DNA from: Psychrobacter jeotgali
GTDB taxonomy: Bacteria; Pseudomonadota; Gammaproteobacteria; Pseudomonadales; Moraxellaceae
DNA: 64,000 nt
Direction of reading: 5' to 3'
NCBI RefSeq assembly: GCF_904846315.1
Contig: NZ_CAJHAF010000001.1
Location: 62,001-126,000 of the forward strand
A program made the position numbers and the translations under genes. Under the pieces are notes generated by a model. The model saw only the letters and a program-made list of their open reading frames with translations, had not been told where the DNA came from and searched no databases. Of this stretch, positions 53,131 to 61,999 are shown in pieces. The first letter of the stretch is position 1, and every line of letters begins with the position of its first letter.

Positions 53131-54342
53131 ATGTTAAACACTTCCTTTTCACCATGGCCAAGCTTTACTCAACAGGAAGCCGACGCCGTTAGCCAAGTCT
53201 TATTATCTAACAAAGTCAACTACTGGACCGGTACTGAGTGTCGCCAATTTGAAGAAGAGTTCGCTACTTGGGCTGATAGCAAGTTCGCTATCGCCTTAGG
53301 TAATGGTACTTTAGCTTTAGATGTGGCGTTGCAAGCACTAGGTTTGGGAGAGGGGGACGAGGTCATCGTCACGCCGCGTACCTTTATCGCTAGTATCTCG
53401 AGCGTTGTCAATGCCGGTGCTACGCCCGTATTTGCTGATGTCGATGCGGCGACAGGCAATATCACTCCTGAAACCATAGCAGCGGTATTGACTGATAAGA
53501 CTAAAGGTATTGTCTGTGTGCATTTAGCGGGCTGGCCCTGTGATATGGACGGCATCATGGCGCTGGCGGATAAGCATGATTTATACGTCATTGAGGATTG
53601 TGCTCAAGCGCACGGTGCACTATACAAAGGTCGCAGTGTGGGTAGTATTGGTCATGTTGGCGCATGGAGCTTTTGCCAAGACAAGATTATGACCACTGGT
53701 GGTGAGGGCGGTATGGTCACTACCAATGATGAGCAGCTATGGCGCAAAATGTGGGCGTACAAGGATCATGGTAAGAGCTATGCAGCAGTCTATGAGACTG
53801 AGCATGCCCCAGGCTACCGCTGGCTGCATGAAAGCTTCGGTACCAACTGGCGCATGACAGAGATGCAAGGGGTTATAGGCCGCATTCAACTAGGTAGGAT
53901 GGATGACTGGACAGCGGCTCGCACGGAGAATGCACAAGCTATATTGCAAGCGTGCGCTAAGTGGGAGGCTAAAGGGTATTTATCGGCTCCCAAACTAGAG
54001 CAGACCCCTGAATTTGCAGATTGCAAACATGCCTATTATAAATTATACGTTTACGTAAAGCCTGAGAATCTACCTAAAGGCTGGTCACGTGAGCGTATTA
54101 TTGATGAGATAAACCAGTTAGGCGTTCCTTGTTTTTCAGGTTCAGCTTCTGAGGTTTATTTAGAAAAAGCCTTTGATAATACTGGCTTGCGTCCAGAGAC
54201 TAGACTGCCCATAGCCAAGCAGCTAGGGGAGACCAGTCTGATGTTGTTAGTACATCCTACCTTAAAAGAGGCTGAAATTGAGCAAACCGTTGCCGCAATA
54301 AATAGCGTATTTGCTAAAATTGATAATTCAAACGATGATTAA
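53131..54342 (+). CDS. DegT/DnrJ/EryC1 aminotransferase, PglE/WeeJ-like
   Basis: PLP aminotransferase converting UDP-4-keto-6-deoxy-GlcNAc to the 4-amino sugar in the bacillosamine branch. The 403 residues show LGNGTLALDVALQALGLGEG near 56, EVIVTPRTFIASISSVVNAG near 77 and VIEDCAQAHGALYKGRSVGS near 152 with the PLP Asp. Residues near 183 (SFCQDKIMTTGGEGGMV) hold the Schiff-base Lys. It forms a set with the dehydratase at 32966 and the acetyltransferase just upstream. It is less AT-rich than the leg cassette, in line with a conserved locus end. A second, separate aminotransferase (LegC) serves the other sugar. Confidence 0.88.
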   Translation: MLNTSFSPWPSFTQQEADAVSQVLLSNKVNYWTGTECRQFEEEFATWADSKFAIALGNGTLALDVALQALGLGEGDEVIVTPRTFIASISSVVNAGATPVFADVDAATGNITPETIAAVLTDKTKGIVCVHLAGWPCDMDGIMALADKHDLYVIEDCAQAHGALYKGRSVGSIGHVGAWSFCQDKIMTTGGEGGMVTTNDEQLWRKMWAYKDHGKSYAAVYETEHAPGYRWLHESFGTNWRMTEMQGVIGRIQLGRMDDWTAARTENAQAILQACAKWEAKGYLSAPKLEQTPEFADCKHAYYKLYVYVKPENLPKGWSRERIIDEINQLGVPCFSGSASEVYLEKAFDNTGLRPETRLPIAKQLGETSLMLLVHPTLKEAEIEQTVAAINSVFAKIDNSNDD

Positions 54343-54452
54343 TTAATATATAATAGATTTTTTAATTATTAACTATCTAGCATTAAGTTATTAAAAACAA
54401 TAAGTTAGTGCTAATTATGTATGACAAAACACCTTTATAAAAGTAGCTGATT

Positions 54453-55886
54453 ATGTATAAAAGACTGAGCGTTCTACTGGGTTTTGGTATGGTATCGGTG
54501 CTGGCATCGGCACAGAATTTACATATGAATGACCTAAAATTAAAGTCAGAGCTTGATTGGTTGAACAGTCAAGGAGTGACCCAGATTAGCACCAGTACTT
54601 GGCCGCTAACCACCAATGAGATCAATCGAGCTTTAGCTACTGCTAGAATAAAGACCGCTACTCAACAACAAGTCGTACAGGCGGTACAAGCTAAAGTTGC
54701 TGAGCAGTCAAGATTAGGCGTTAATGGGGCTGCAAAACTGTATCTACAGACTGATAGAGATCAGCTACCCCAGACCTTTGCAGATAATCAGTTGGCAGGT
54801 CAACAAGCTACAGTTGAGCTAGGCTTTAGTGATACCCAGTGGGAAGCCAATCTACAAGTCAATATCAAGAACGATAAGCTGATTGAAGAGGCGAGCGATG
54901 TCAGTCTTGAAGGCTCATATATAGCAGGTACACTGGGTAATCAGTGGTTGGTCGCTGGGCAAATACCAACGTGGTGGGGACCGGGAAATGATGGCAGCCT
55001 TATCCGCGGAGATGCCAGTTTACCAGTAATGGGGTTTACTATGCAGCGTGATGAGCAAAATGCGCCCGCATCTCAGTATTTATCTTGGGTAGGCCCATGG
55101 CAATATCAACTATTTGCTGGCCAACTTGACGACTACGAAGCGATACCAGATACCAAGCTATTTGGTGCTCGCCTTACTGCTAGTCCATGGGAATGGTTAG
55201 AGGTGGGTGCTTCTCGTACCTTTATGTGGGGCGGAGAGGGACGGCCGTCAGATTTTAGCTCCTTTATCGATGCTATTAAAGGCACTAAAGATAATGGGGG
55301 GAGAGATGGTGGCGACCCTGCTAACCAGCTTGGCGGCTTTGATGCTAAATTAAAACTATCTTCATTGGTTGATGTACCAGCTACCGTTTATGCTCAGTAT
55401 ACTGGAGAAGATGAAGCTGGCGGCTTACCGGCCAAGAATATGTATTTAGCTGGTGCAGACTATGCTTCTGCTGCTTACGGTAAGCCTTATCAGCTCTATG
55501 CTGAATATGCAGATACCCGTACTAGTGGCGATGTTAGAGGTATTTCTTATAGCCATAGTATCTATACAGATGGTTATTATCAGCATGGCTATCCACTCGG
55601 TCATGCGTTGGGCGGTGATACCCAGAGTGTCTCGCTAGGTGGTAAGTTATGGCTTGATAATCGTAATTTTATCAATGCTAAAGTACAGCATGCTAAAGTC
55701 AACCAATCAAATCTCTCTATCAACCATGCCTTCCCCGTGGAAGACAAGCTAACAGGGATCGACTTGGCTTGGGAGCATCAATTGCAGCCCCAAGCTTTAG
55801 TCACTACTAGAGTTTGGGCAGTAGATTCTGATACTCAGTCGAGTGATATTGGTGCAGGAATTGGACTGGAATTGAAAACACGTTAA
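54453..55886 (+). CDS. wzi: Capsule assembly outer-membrane protein Wzi family
   Basis: Outer-membrane beta-barrel lectin-like protein that helps attach capsule to the cell surface. The 477 residues begin with a signal peptide (LSVLLGFGMVSVLASAQ, cleavage near 21) and end in an aromatic-alternating barrel. An N-terminal helical bundle region (about 25-90) is followed by strands. NQWLVAGQIPTWWGPGNDGS near 167 is the family's conserved WWGPG region, and RDEQNAPASQYLSWVGPWQY near 203 is also shared. Last gene of the capsule locus, ended by a very stable terminator. Confidence 0.88.
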   Translation: MYKRLSVLLGFGMVSVLASAQNLHMNDLKLKSELDWLNSQGVTQISTSTWPLTTNEINRALATARIKTATQQQVVQAVQAKVAEQSRLGVNGAAKLYLQTDRDQLPQTFADNQLAGQQATVELGFSDTQWEANLQVNIKNDKLIEEASDVSLEGSYIAGTLGNQWLVAGQIPTWWGPGNDGSLIRGDASLPVMGFTMQRDEQNAPASQYLSWVGPWQYQLFAGQLDDYEAIPDTKLFGARLTASPWEWLEVGASRTFMWGGEGRPSDFSSFIDAIKGTKDNGGRDGGDPANQLGGFDAKLKLSSLVDVPATVYAQYTGEDEAGGLPAKNMYLAGADYASAAYGKPYQLYAEYADTRTSGDVRGISYSHSIYTDGYYQHGYPLGHALGGDTQSVSLGGKLWLDNRNFINAKVQHAKVNQSNLSINHAFPVEDKLTGIDLAWEHQLQPQALVTTRVWAVDSDTQSSDIGAGIGLELKTR

Positions 55887-55918
55887 CTTCAACAATAATT
55901 CAACTAGATAGCAAAAAC

Positions 55919-55967
55919 AAACGTATCAAATCTAATCGTTAATTAATATTAGGTTTGATACGTTTTT
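55919..55967 (+). terminator. Strong terminator closing the capsule locus
   Basis: An 18-bp stem with one wobble pair (55919-55936 with 55948-55965; outer part AAACGTATCAAA) and an 11-base loop, then TTTTT at 55963-55967. It lies 32 bases after wzi and separates it from the acyltransferase row. Confidence 0.9.
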
Positions 55968-56064
55968 AGTTTCAAACATTAGTGTTTTGAAGTAAATAAA
56001 TTTTATTATATTATTTCTTCAATTTTAGTTAATTACTACTAGCTTTAGGAATCCAGGGTCCCGT

Positions 56065-57882
56065 ATGAATTATCGTGCAGATATACAAGTGATAAGAGGA
56101 ATAGCTGTAATACTTGTAGTGTTATTTCATTTAGGCTTTAGTTCAATTAAGAGTGGTTTTTTAGGTGTAGACGTCTTTTTTGTTATTAGTGGTTTTTTAA
56201 TGGCTGTCCTATACGATAAGAACAATATTTCTAATTTTTATTTAAGACGAGCTAAAAGGCTATTACCTGCTTACTATGCAACGATACTTTTTACTCTGCT
56301 ATTCTCATATTTATTGACTACTCCAAATGAAGCGGTACAAGTAGCTAACCAAGCAAAGTATGCCATTGCTTTTGCATCTAACTTGGGTTTCTGGGCTCAA
56401 AACTCTTACTTTAGTACTACTGATTTTAACCCCCTTCTACACTTATGGTCTTTGGGCGTTGAAATGCAGTTCTATCTTATTGTTCCCATACTTTATTGGC
56501 TATTCAGTAAGAATAAATACATTTTCCTAGTAATCTTAATCATAAGTTTAGTTACGTGTTTCTTTGTCGTTGGCATCTCTCCAAAAACCTCGTTTTTTAT
56601 GCTTCCCTTCAGATTATGGGAGTTTCTGCTAGGTTATGGAGCGGCTTATTATTTCACCAATCAAGGTAACTTAAAGTTTACTAGATATAAAGGGTTGGGT
56701 TTAGTGGGACTTGTTATATTATTTATAATTCCACTTTTCACTGTAAATGGAGAAGCGCTTAACGTTGTTGATGGTCACCCAGGATTATTTGCTCTAATAG
56801 TCACTATCGCTACTGCATTGATTTTAGTCTTTGGTATACCAAGTTTTATTGAAAGCTCTATGGTAGCAAAGCTCTTGGAAAGAATCGGTAAGTATTCATA
56901 TTCTATTTACTTAGCACACTTCCCTGTCATAGTGCTTTATTTGTCAAAACCATTTAGCGGTACAAATTTAATCATTCCTAGCCTAAAAGATGGCATTATT
57001 ATAACAATACTCACTATATTGACTTCGGCTTTATTATATTACTTTTTTGAACATAAACGACTCAAGTACAGTGTCAGAAGTCTTGTTATAGGCTCCTCAT
57101 TAGTAATAGCTTTGTTAGTTTTAATATTACCCCTTATACAGAATAAGTTTTTTACACCACAAGAACATCTGATTTTCCAAGCTTTTAAAGATAGAGGTAA
57201 TTATCGCTGCGGTAAAATGATAAGAATATTAGAGCCAACAGCTATATCCTGCGATTTGACTCCTGAAATTGATAATCCTAAGCAAAATTTGATGCTTGTT
57301 GGGAACAGCCATAGTGATTCAATCAAAGATAGCTTCGTTGAAGAGGCAAAAAAATATCAAGCCAAGCTATTTTTTATGGTTTCAAATGAGCCTTTAATGG
57401 AAGGTGATATTAGCGCCAAAAGTTTAATTGAAGAAGCATCTACGAAAGGAGTAAATAAGTTAATTCTTCATTTTAAAAAATCTTCAATATCTGAAGAAAC
57501 TATTAAAGAGGTAGTTAAAGAAGCAAGGCTTGTTGGGATTAGTGTTTATTTTATTGAACCTGTACCCGAATGGCAAGATAGTGTGCCCGTCTTTATGTAT
57601 GATGACATTCATAAACAGGATTATGAGGTTGAAAAACAAACTAAAGCGGATTACCTGAGTGATAATTTTAACCAAATTAGTTTTGTTAGAGCCATTGACG
57701 AAGATAATTTTGTCTCATTGCCAGTAGTTGATTATTTTTGTACTCCAAATTGCCGATATGCATCTGAGGAGGGTAGGCCATTTTATTTCGATAGCCATCA
57801 TTTGACTATCACTGGTAGTCATCTCTTTAAAGAGATATACAACACTATTTTACGAGATCAAAAGTCGTTAGCCCCATCGTGA
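56065..57882 (+). CDS. Acyltransferase-3/SGNH protein, divergent member
   Basis: Probably O-acylates a surface glycan. The 605 residues comprise an N-terminal acyltransferase-3 domain (about 1-340, roughly ten helices). It has RGIAVILVVLFHLGF near 11, where the family His is in LFH, GVDVFFVISGFLMA near 34 and LLHLWSLGVEMQFYLIVPIL near 126. The C-terminal SGNH-like domain has MLVGNSHSDSIKDS near 411 and FDSHHLTITGSHLF near 577. The first SGNH block reads GNS, not the usual GDS, but Ser and the final His are kept. It is about as large as, but clearly different from, the three downstream paralogues. Confidence 0.85.
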   Translation: MNYRADIQVIRGIAVILVVLFHLGFSSIKSGFLGVDVFFVISGFLMAVLYDKNNISNFYLRRAKRLLPAYYATILFTLLFSYLLTTPNEAVQVANQAKYAIAFASNLGFWAQNSYFSTTDFNPLLHLWSLGVEMQFYLIVPILYWLFSKNKYIFLVILIISLVTCFFVVGISPKTSFFMLPFRLWEFLLGYGAAYYFTNQGNLKFTRYKGLGLVGLVILFIIPLFTVNGEALNVVDGHPGLFALIVTIATALILVFGIPSFIESSMVAKLLERIGKYSYSIYLAHFPVIVLYLSKPFSGTNLIIPSLKDGIIITILTILTSALLYYFFEHKRLKYSVRSLVIGSSLVIALLVLILPLIQNKFFTPQEHLIFQAFKDRGNYRCGKMIRILEPTAISCDLTPEIDNPKQNLMLVGNSHSDSIKDSFVEEAKKYQAKLFFMVSNEPLMEGDISAKSLIEEASTKGVNKLILHFKKSSISEETIKEVVKEARLVGISVYFIEPVPEWQDSVPVFMYDDIHKQDYEVEKQTKADYLSDNFNQISFVRAIDEDNFVSLPVVDYFCTPNCRYASEEGRPFYFDSHHLTITGSHLFKEIYNTILRDQKSLAPS

Positions 57883-57927
57883 GACTTATTAATTACTATA
57901 CTGAATAATATTTTGGCGTCTAATCCT

Positions 57928-58037
57928 ATGAAATTTAGAAAAGATATTAATGGCCTTAGGGCGCTTGCTGTTATCTCTGTAGTGTTATTTCACTTTAATG
58001 CGGCATGGATGCCAGGTGGCTTTGCCGGAGTTGATGT
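57928..58037 (+). repeat. 110-bp segment identical to 62000-62109
   Basis: The first 110 bases of tandem copies 1 and 3 are identical, including silent positions, whereas copy 2 (59947 on) differs at many third positions. The match starts at the ATG and stops at a single T/G difference at 58038/62110. This points to recent recombination or gene conversion between copies 1 and 3. Confidence 0.9.
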
Positions 58038-59841
58038 TTTTTTCGTCATCTCTGGCTTTCTCATGACTGGAATTATTTTTAGAGGTATTGAACAACAAAA
58101 CTTCTCTATTCTAAAATTCTATGTAGCTCGAGCAAATAGAATCATTCCTGCTTTAGCTTTACTATGCCTAGTATTACTGGTGTTTGGCTGGTTTTATCTA
58201 ACTCCCATGGAGTACAAAGCACTGGGTAAGCATGCCGCTAGTAGTGTTAGTTTCCTCTCTAATATTGTTTATTGGACAGAAGCGAATTATTTTGATGCCG
58301 CTTCTCATGAAAAATGGTTATTACATAGTTGGTCACTATCAGTTGAATGGCAGTTTTATATTATCTATCCGTTAATCTTGGTAGCAATGCGTAAATTCAT
58401 GTCGATAAAGACTATGAAAGTTATGTTGATAGTAGGAACCGTAGTAGGATTCATATTTTGTGCTTTGGCTAGTTACAGATGGGCAAGCGCTTCTTATTAT
58501 CTATTGCCGACCAGAGCTTGGGAGATGATGATTGGCGGTGTCGCGTATCTATATCCTTGGACATTATCAGAAAAACGTAAGAAGCTGGTAGAGTGGGTGG
58601 GCATAATCTCAATTATTGGTTCTTACTTTTTAGTATCTGCTACAGACCCATGGCCAGGCTATTTAGCTTTATTTCCAGTAATCGGCTCATTCCTAATTAT
58701 ACAAGCTCAACGTAATGATAGTTTTATCACCAGTAATATTGTCTTTCAGAAGTTAGGAAGTTGGTCTTATTCTATTTATCTATGGCACTGGCCACTTGTG
58801 GTTGCTATCTACATCTTCTCAATGCCTGACCAGTATATATATATAGGTATGGCATTATCAATATTACTTGGTTTTCTAAGCTATAAATATGTGGAACGAA
58901 TTAAATTTAAGAGTAATTTCAATAGCTTATTGAGTTATTTTCGTAGCAAGCCTATTTACATTGCAGGTTTTGTAGGGGTAATAGCAGGTCTTGTTTTTAT
59001 ACAAAATGGTGTTGGAAGTCGTTTCTCTTTAAGTGCTACTGATACAGCTATAGCAAAAGATTTAGTCATTCCTTATAGGAGTAATGGTTATTGCTTTTAC
59101 TCCTCTCACGATCCAAGCTTTGTTGTAAGTCAAAGTGTAGGTACCAACTGCTATTTGGGAGATAAGGAAAAACAATCAACGACTTTACTATTTGGAGATT
59201 CCTATGCTGGTCATCTTGAGCCGTTCTTTGATGAAGTATTTAAAGATAATAACGCTTCATTCCAATCTATAGTGACTAATTGGTGTATGCCTTCTCTCAG
59301 TGAAAACTATACAGGACCTAAATCTGATAGCGCTTATGACCAATGCTTGTTGAATAGAGCTTATCTAAAAGAAAATATGAGCAATTATAAAAATATAATA
59401 TTCGCAGGCTCTTGGGATGGTGCTTTAAATCTAGGTTATTTTGAAGATATTGAGCAAGTAGTCGATGAAGCAGCTGAGCTTGATATTAATGTGTTTATTA
59501 TGGCAGCACCTCATCGTTATATGAAGAGTCCGTTACAGAGCTTCTATAGAAGCATGTATTTTCAAAAGCCATTTAATATGAGCAATATACAAGAGAATGA
59601 TGTCCTTGTGACTGATGCTAACACGAGATTAGAAAGATTGTCTGAAAACTATGCCAACGTTTACTATCTTGATAGAAGTTTACTCTACCGAGACACTAAT
59701 ACTTTTAATATAGAAGATTATACTATTCCATATAGTTTTGATGGCGGTCATATCTCTGTTCTTGGATCTAAATATGCAGCTAAGCATTTTATGAATCAAC
59801 AAGATTATGAATTGGTAATGAGCCATTTCGATTTGAAATAG
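57928..59841 (+). CDS. Acyltransferase-3/SGNH protein, tandem copy 1
   Basis: OafA-like O-acyltransferase. 637 residues from ATG 57928; a TTG five codons earlier is less likely. The acyltransferase-3 domain (about 1-345) begins KFRKDINGLRALAVISVVLF and carries GVDVFFVISGFLMTGIIFRG, then FLLHSWSLSVEWQFYIIYPL-type catalytic helix text near 130. The SGNH domain (about 375-637) has LLFGDSYAGHLEPF near 424 and FDGGHISVLGSKYAAK near 608. Its membrane half is close to identical to copies 2 and 3, while the SGNH half is not. Confidence 0.88.
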   Translation: MKFRKDINGLRALAVISVVLFHFNAAWMPGGFAGVDVFFVISGFLMTGIIFRGIEQQNFSILKFYVARANRIIPALALLCLVLLVFGWFYLTPMEYKALGKHAASSVSFLSNIVYWTEANYFDAASHEKWLLHSWSLSVEWQFYIIYPLILVAMRKFMSIKTMKVMLIVGTVVGFIFCALASYRWASASYYLLPTRAWEMMIGGVAYLYPWTLSEKRKKLVEWVGIISIIGSYFLVSATDPWPGYLALFPVIGSFLIIQAQRNDSFITSNIVFQKLGSWSYSIYLWHWPLVVAIYIFSMPDQYIYIGMALSILLGFLSYKYVERIKFKSNFNSLLSYFRSKPIYIAGFVGVIAGLVFIQNGVGSRFSLSATDTAIAKDLVIPYRSNGYCFYSSHDPSFVVSQSVGTNCYLGDKEKQSTTLLFGDSYAGHLEPFFDEVFKDNNASFQSIVTNWCMPSLSENYTGPKSDSAYDQCLLNRAYLKENMSNYKNIIFAGSWDGALNLGYFEDIEQVVDEAAELDINVFIMAAPHRYMKSPLQSFYRSMYFQKPFNMSNIQENDVLVTDANTRLERLSENYANVYYLDRSLLYRDTNTFNIEDYTIPYSFDGGHISVLGSKYAAKHFMNQQDYELVMSHFDLK

Positions 59842-59946
59842 ATTATCAATAATTTTTATTAAGAAATACTACATAAAAATTCACAAAGATTCTTTCTCTA
59901 TCTTAATATCAATCACTATTATTTTAGAATACTGGCTAATTAACCT

Positions 59947-61884
59947 ATGAAATTTAGAAAAGACATAAACGGCTTAAGAGCTATTGCGGTTATAGCTGTA
60001 GTCCTGTTTCATTTTAATGCGACATGGATGCCAGGCGGCTTTGCTGGGGTTGATGTATTCTTCGTTATCTCTGGTTTTTTAATGACTGGGATTATCTTTA
60101 GAGGTATTGAGCAAGATGATTTCTCTATTCTAAAATTCTATGTAGCCCGAGCCAATCGAATTATTCCTGCTTTAGCGTTGTTGTGTTTAGTATTGCTAGT
60201 TTTTGGTTGGTTTTATTTAACACCTTTTGACTATCGAGCTTTAGGTAAACATGCTGCTAGCAGCGTAGGCTTTTTATCTAACTTTGTTTATTGGTCAGAA
60301 GCGGGATACTTTGATGCTTCTTCACATGAGAAATGGCTGTTGCATAGTTGGTCGTTATCGGTTGAATGGCAGTTTTATATTATTTACCCTTTAATATTGG
60401 TAGCAATGCGTAAATTCATGTCAATAAAGACTATGAAAATTATGCTGATAATAGGAACCGTGATAGGTTTTATATTCTGTGCGTTTGCTAGCTACAAATG
60501 GGTAAGTGCCTCATATTATCTACTACCAGCCCGAGCATGGGAGATGATGATTGGTGGTGTCGCGTATCTGTATCCTTGGAGATTACCAGAAAAGCGTAAG
60601 AAGATAATAGAATGGATAGGAATAATTGCAATTGTCGGCTCCTACTTTTTAGTATCTGCTGCAAATCCTTGGCCAGGCTATTTAGGACTATTTCCAGTTG
60701 TTGGTGCCTTTTTAATTCTTCAGGCCCAAAGAGATGATAGCTTTGTTACTGGAAATATTGTTTTTCAAAAGCTAGGAAGTTGGTCTTATTCTATTTATCT
60801 ATGGCATTGGCCAATTGTAGTAGCTATATATTATTTTTCCTTAAACGACGCTTACATCTACATAGGTATGATGCTGTCAATATTACTTGGCTTTCTTAGC
60901 TACAAGTATGTAGAGAAGATTAGATTTAGAAGTAATTTTTCAACGTTATTCAGTTATTTTAAAAGTGTACCATTATATATTGCAGGAGTATTAGGTGTAC
61001 TAGGAAGTTTGGTCTATGTACAGTATGACAAGTTGAGTCCTTATCGTTTTACACCAGAGCAAATTAAAATAGTAAATCAACAAAAGAAAGATCCTAGGGA
61101 AGGGATGTGTAGCATAGTTACCGATGGTGTATCTGCTAGCTGTACTTATGGCAATGGACCTGTAAAGGCAATAGTTATCGGAGACAGCCACGCTATGGCT
61201 CAGAATATCGCTATTGGTAATAGAGCTTCGTTAAATAATGGAAGTATTCTAAGTTTACAGCTTTCAGGGTGCCCTACTATTAAAAATGTTTATACGGTTG
61301 ATGGTCAAAACAAGGATTATAATTGTGGAAAGTTAGTCGCAAATGCTATTACGACTGCTGCAAAAGATTATCCGAACATTCCAGTTATCATTATTAATAG
61401 AGCTTCAGCATATACATACGGAGCTAATGAAGAGTTAGATTTTGAATCACTACCACCTAATAAGTTTGTTGATAAAGTTTTTACCAAAAGAAACGATGAA
61501 TATAGAGTAAATATAGCAGATCATATGGTCAATACTATATGCGAGTTTACTGAAAGTAATCCCGTTTATCTAATGAGACCGATACCTGAGCTAAAAGTAA
61601 ATGTGCCTACCACTATGTTTAAAGCATTAAGTTTAAAACAAAATGTAGAAAGAATTAGAATAACACGTGCTGAATACAGTCAACGTCAACAATGGGTTTT
61701 TGAGATGCAAAATGAGGCTGTCAAAAGATGTGGCGCTAAGACCATAGATCCTACTCCTTATCTATGTGATAGTGAATATTGCTATGGAGATATCAATGGT
61801 ATTCCTGCTTATTATGATGATGATCATTTAAGCTTATATGGTGCAGAAGTGATTTCGCCTATATATGACGAGATACTTGAATAG
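59947..61884 (+). CDS. Acyltransferase-3/SGNH protein, tandem copy 2
   Basis: 645 residues. The membrane half (about 1-345) is very similar to copies 1 and 3 (FRKDINGLRAIAVIAVVLFH; SLSVEWQFYIIYPL; PARAWEMMIGGVAYLYP). The SGNH half is distinct, with VIGDSHAMAQNIAIGN near 416, a Cys-rich stretch (LSGCPTIKNV; NCGK) and the final DDDHLSLYGAEVI near 631. ATG 59947 follows a 105-base spacer with no obvious promoter or terminator, so it may be read with copy 1. The acyl acceptor cannot be inferred, but the divergent SGNH half suggests a different one. Confidence 0.88.
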   Translation: MKFRKDINGLRAIAVIAVVLFHFNATWMPGGFAGVDVFFVISGFLMTGIIFRGIEQDDFSILKFYVARANRIIPALALLCLVLLVFGWFYLTPFDYRALGKHAASSVGFLSNFVYWSEAGYFDASSHEKWLLHSWSLSVEWQFYIIYPLILVAMRKFMSIKTMKIMLIIGTVIGFIFCAFASYKWVSASYYLLPARAWEMMIGGVAYLYPWRLPEKRKKIIEWIGIIAIVGSYFLVSAANPWPGYLGLFPVVGAFLILQAQRDDSFVTGNIVFQKLGSWSYSIYLWHWPIVVAIYYFSLNDAYIYIGMMLSILLGFLSYKYVEKIRFRSNFSTLFSYFKSVPLYIAGVLGVLGSLVYVQYDKLSPYRFTPEQIKIVNQQKKDPREGMCSIVTDGVSASCTYGNGPVKAIVIGDSHAMAQNIAIGNRASLNNGSILSLQLSGCPTIKNVYTVDGQNKDYNCGKLVANAITTAAKDYPNIPVIIINRASAYTYGANEELDFESLPPNKFVDKVFTKRNDEYRVNIADHMVNTICEFTESNPVYLMRPIPELKVNVPTTMFKALSLKQNVERIRITRAEYSQRQQWVFEMQNEAVKRCGAKTIDPTPYLCDSEYCYGDINGIPAYYDDDHLSLYGAEVISPIYDEILE

Positions 61885-61999
61885 TATTTATTCCAAATGT
61901 CAGCAAAAAATATAAAGTGGATATATTCGACACCTCTATTATGCTATTACAACTCAGTATTATTTTATAGAAAAAAGATTTTAGTAGGCCTTTGAACTT

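Noticed and set aside
53220..53591. Minus-strand open frame within the aminotransferase gene
   Set aside because: It is a frame shadow of a clear PLP enzyme; the composition (Ser/Ala/Val) is what the other strand gives by chance.
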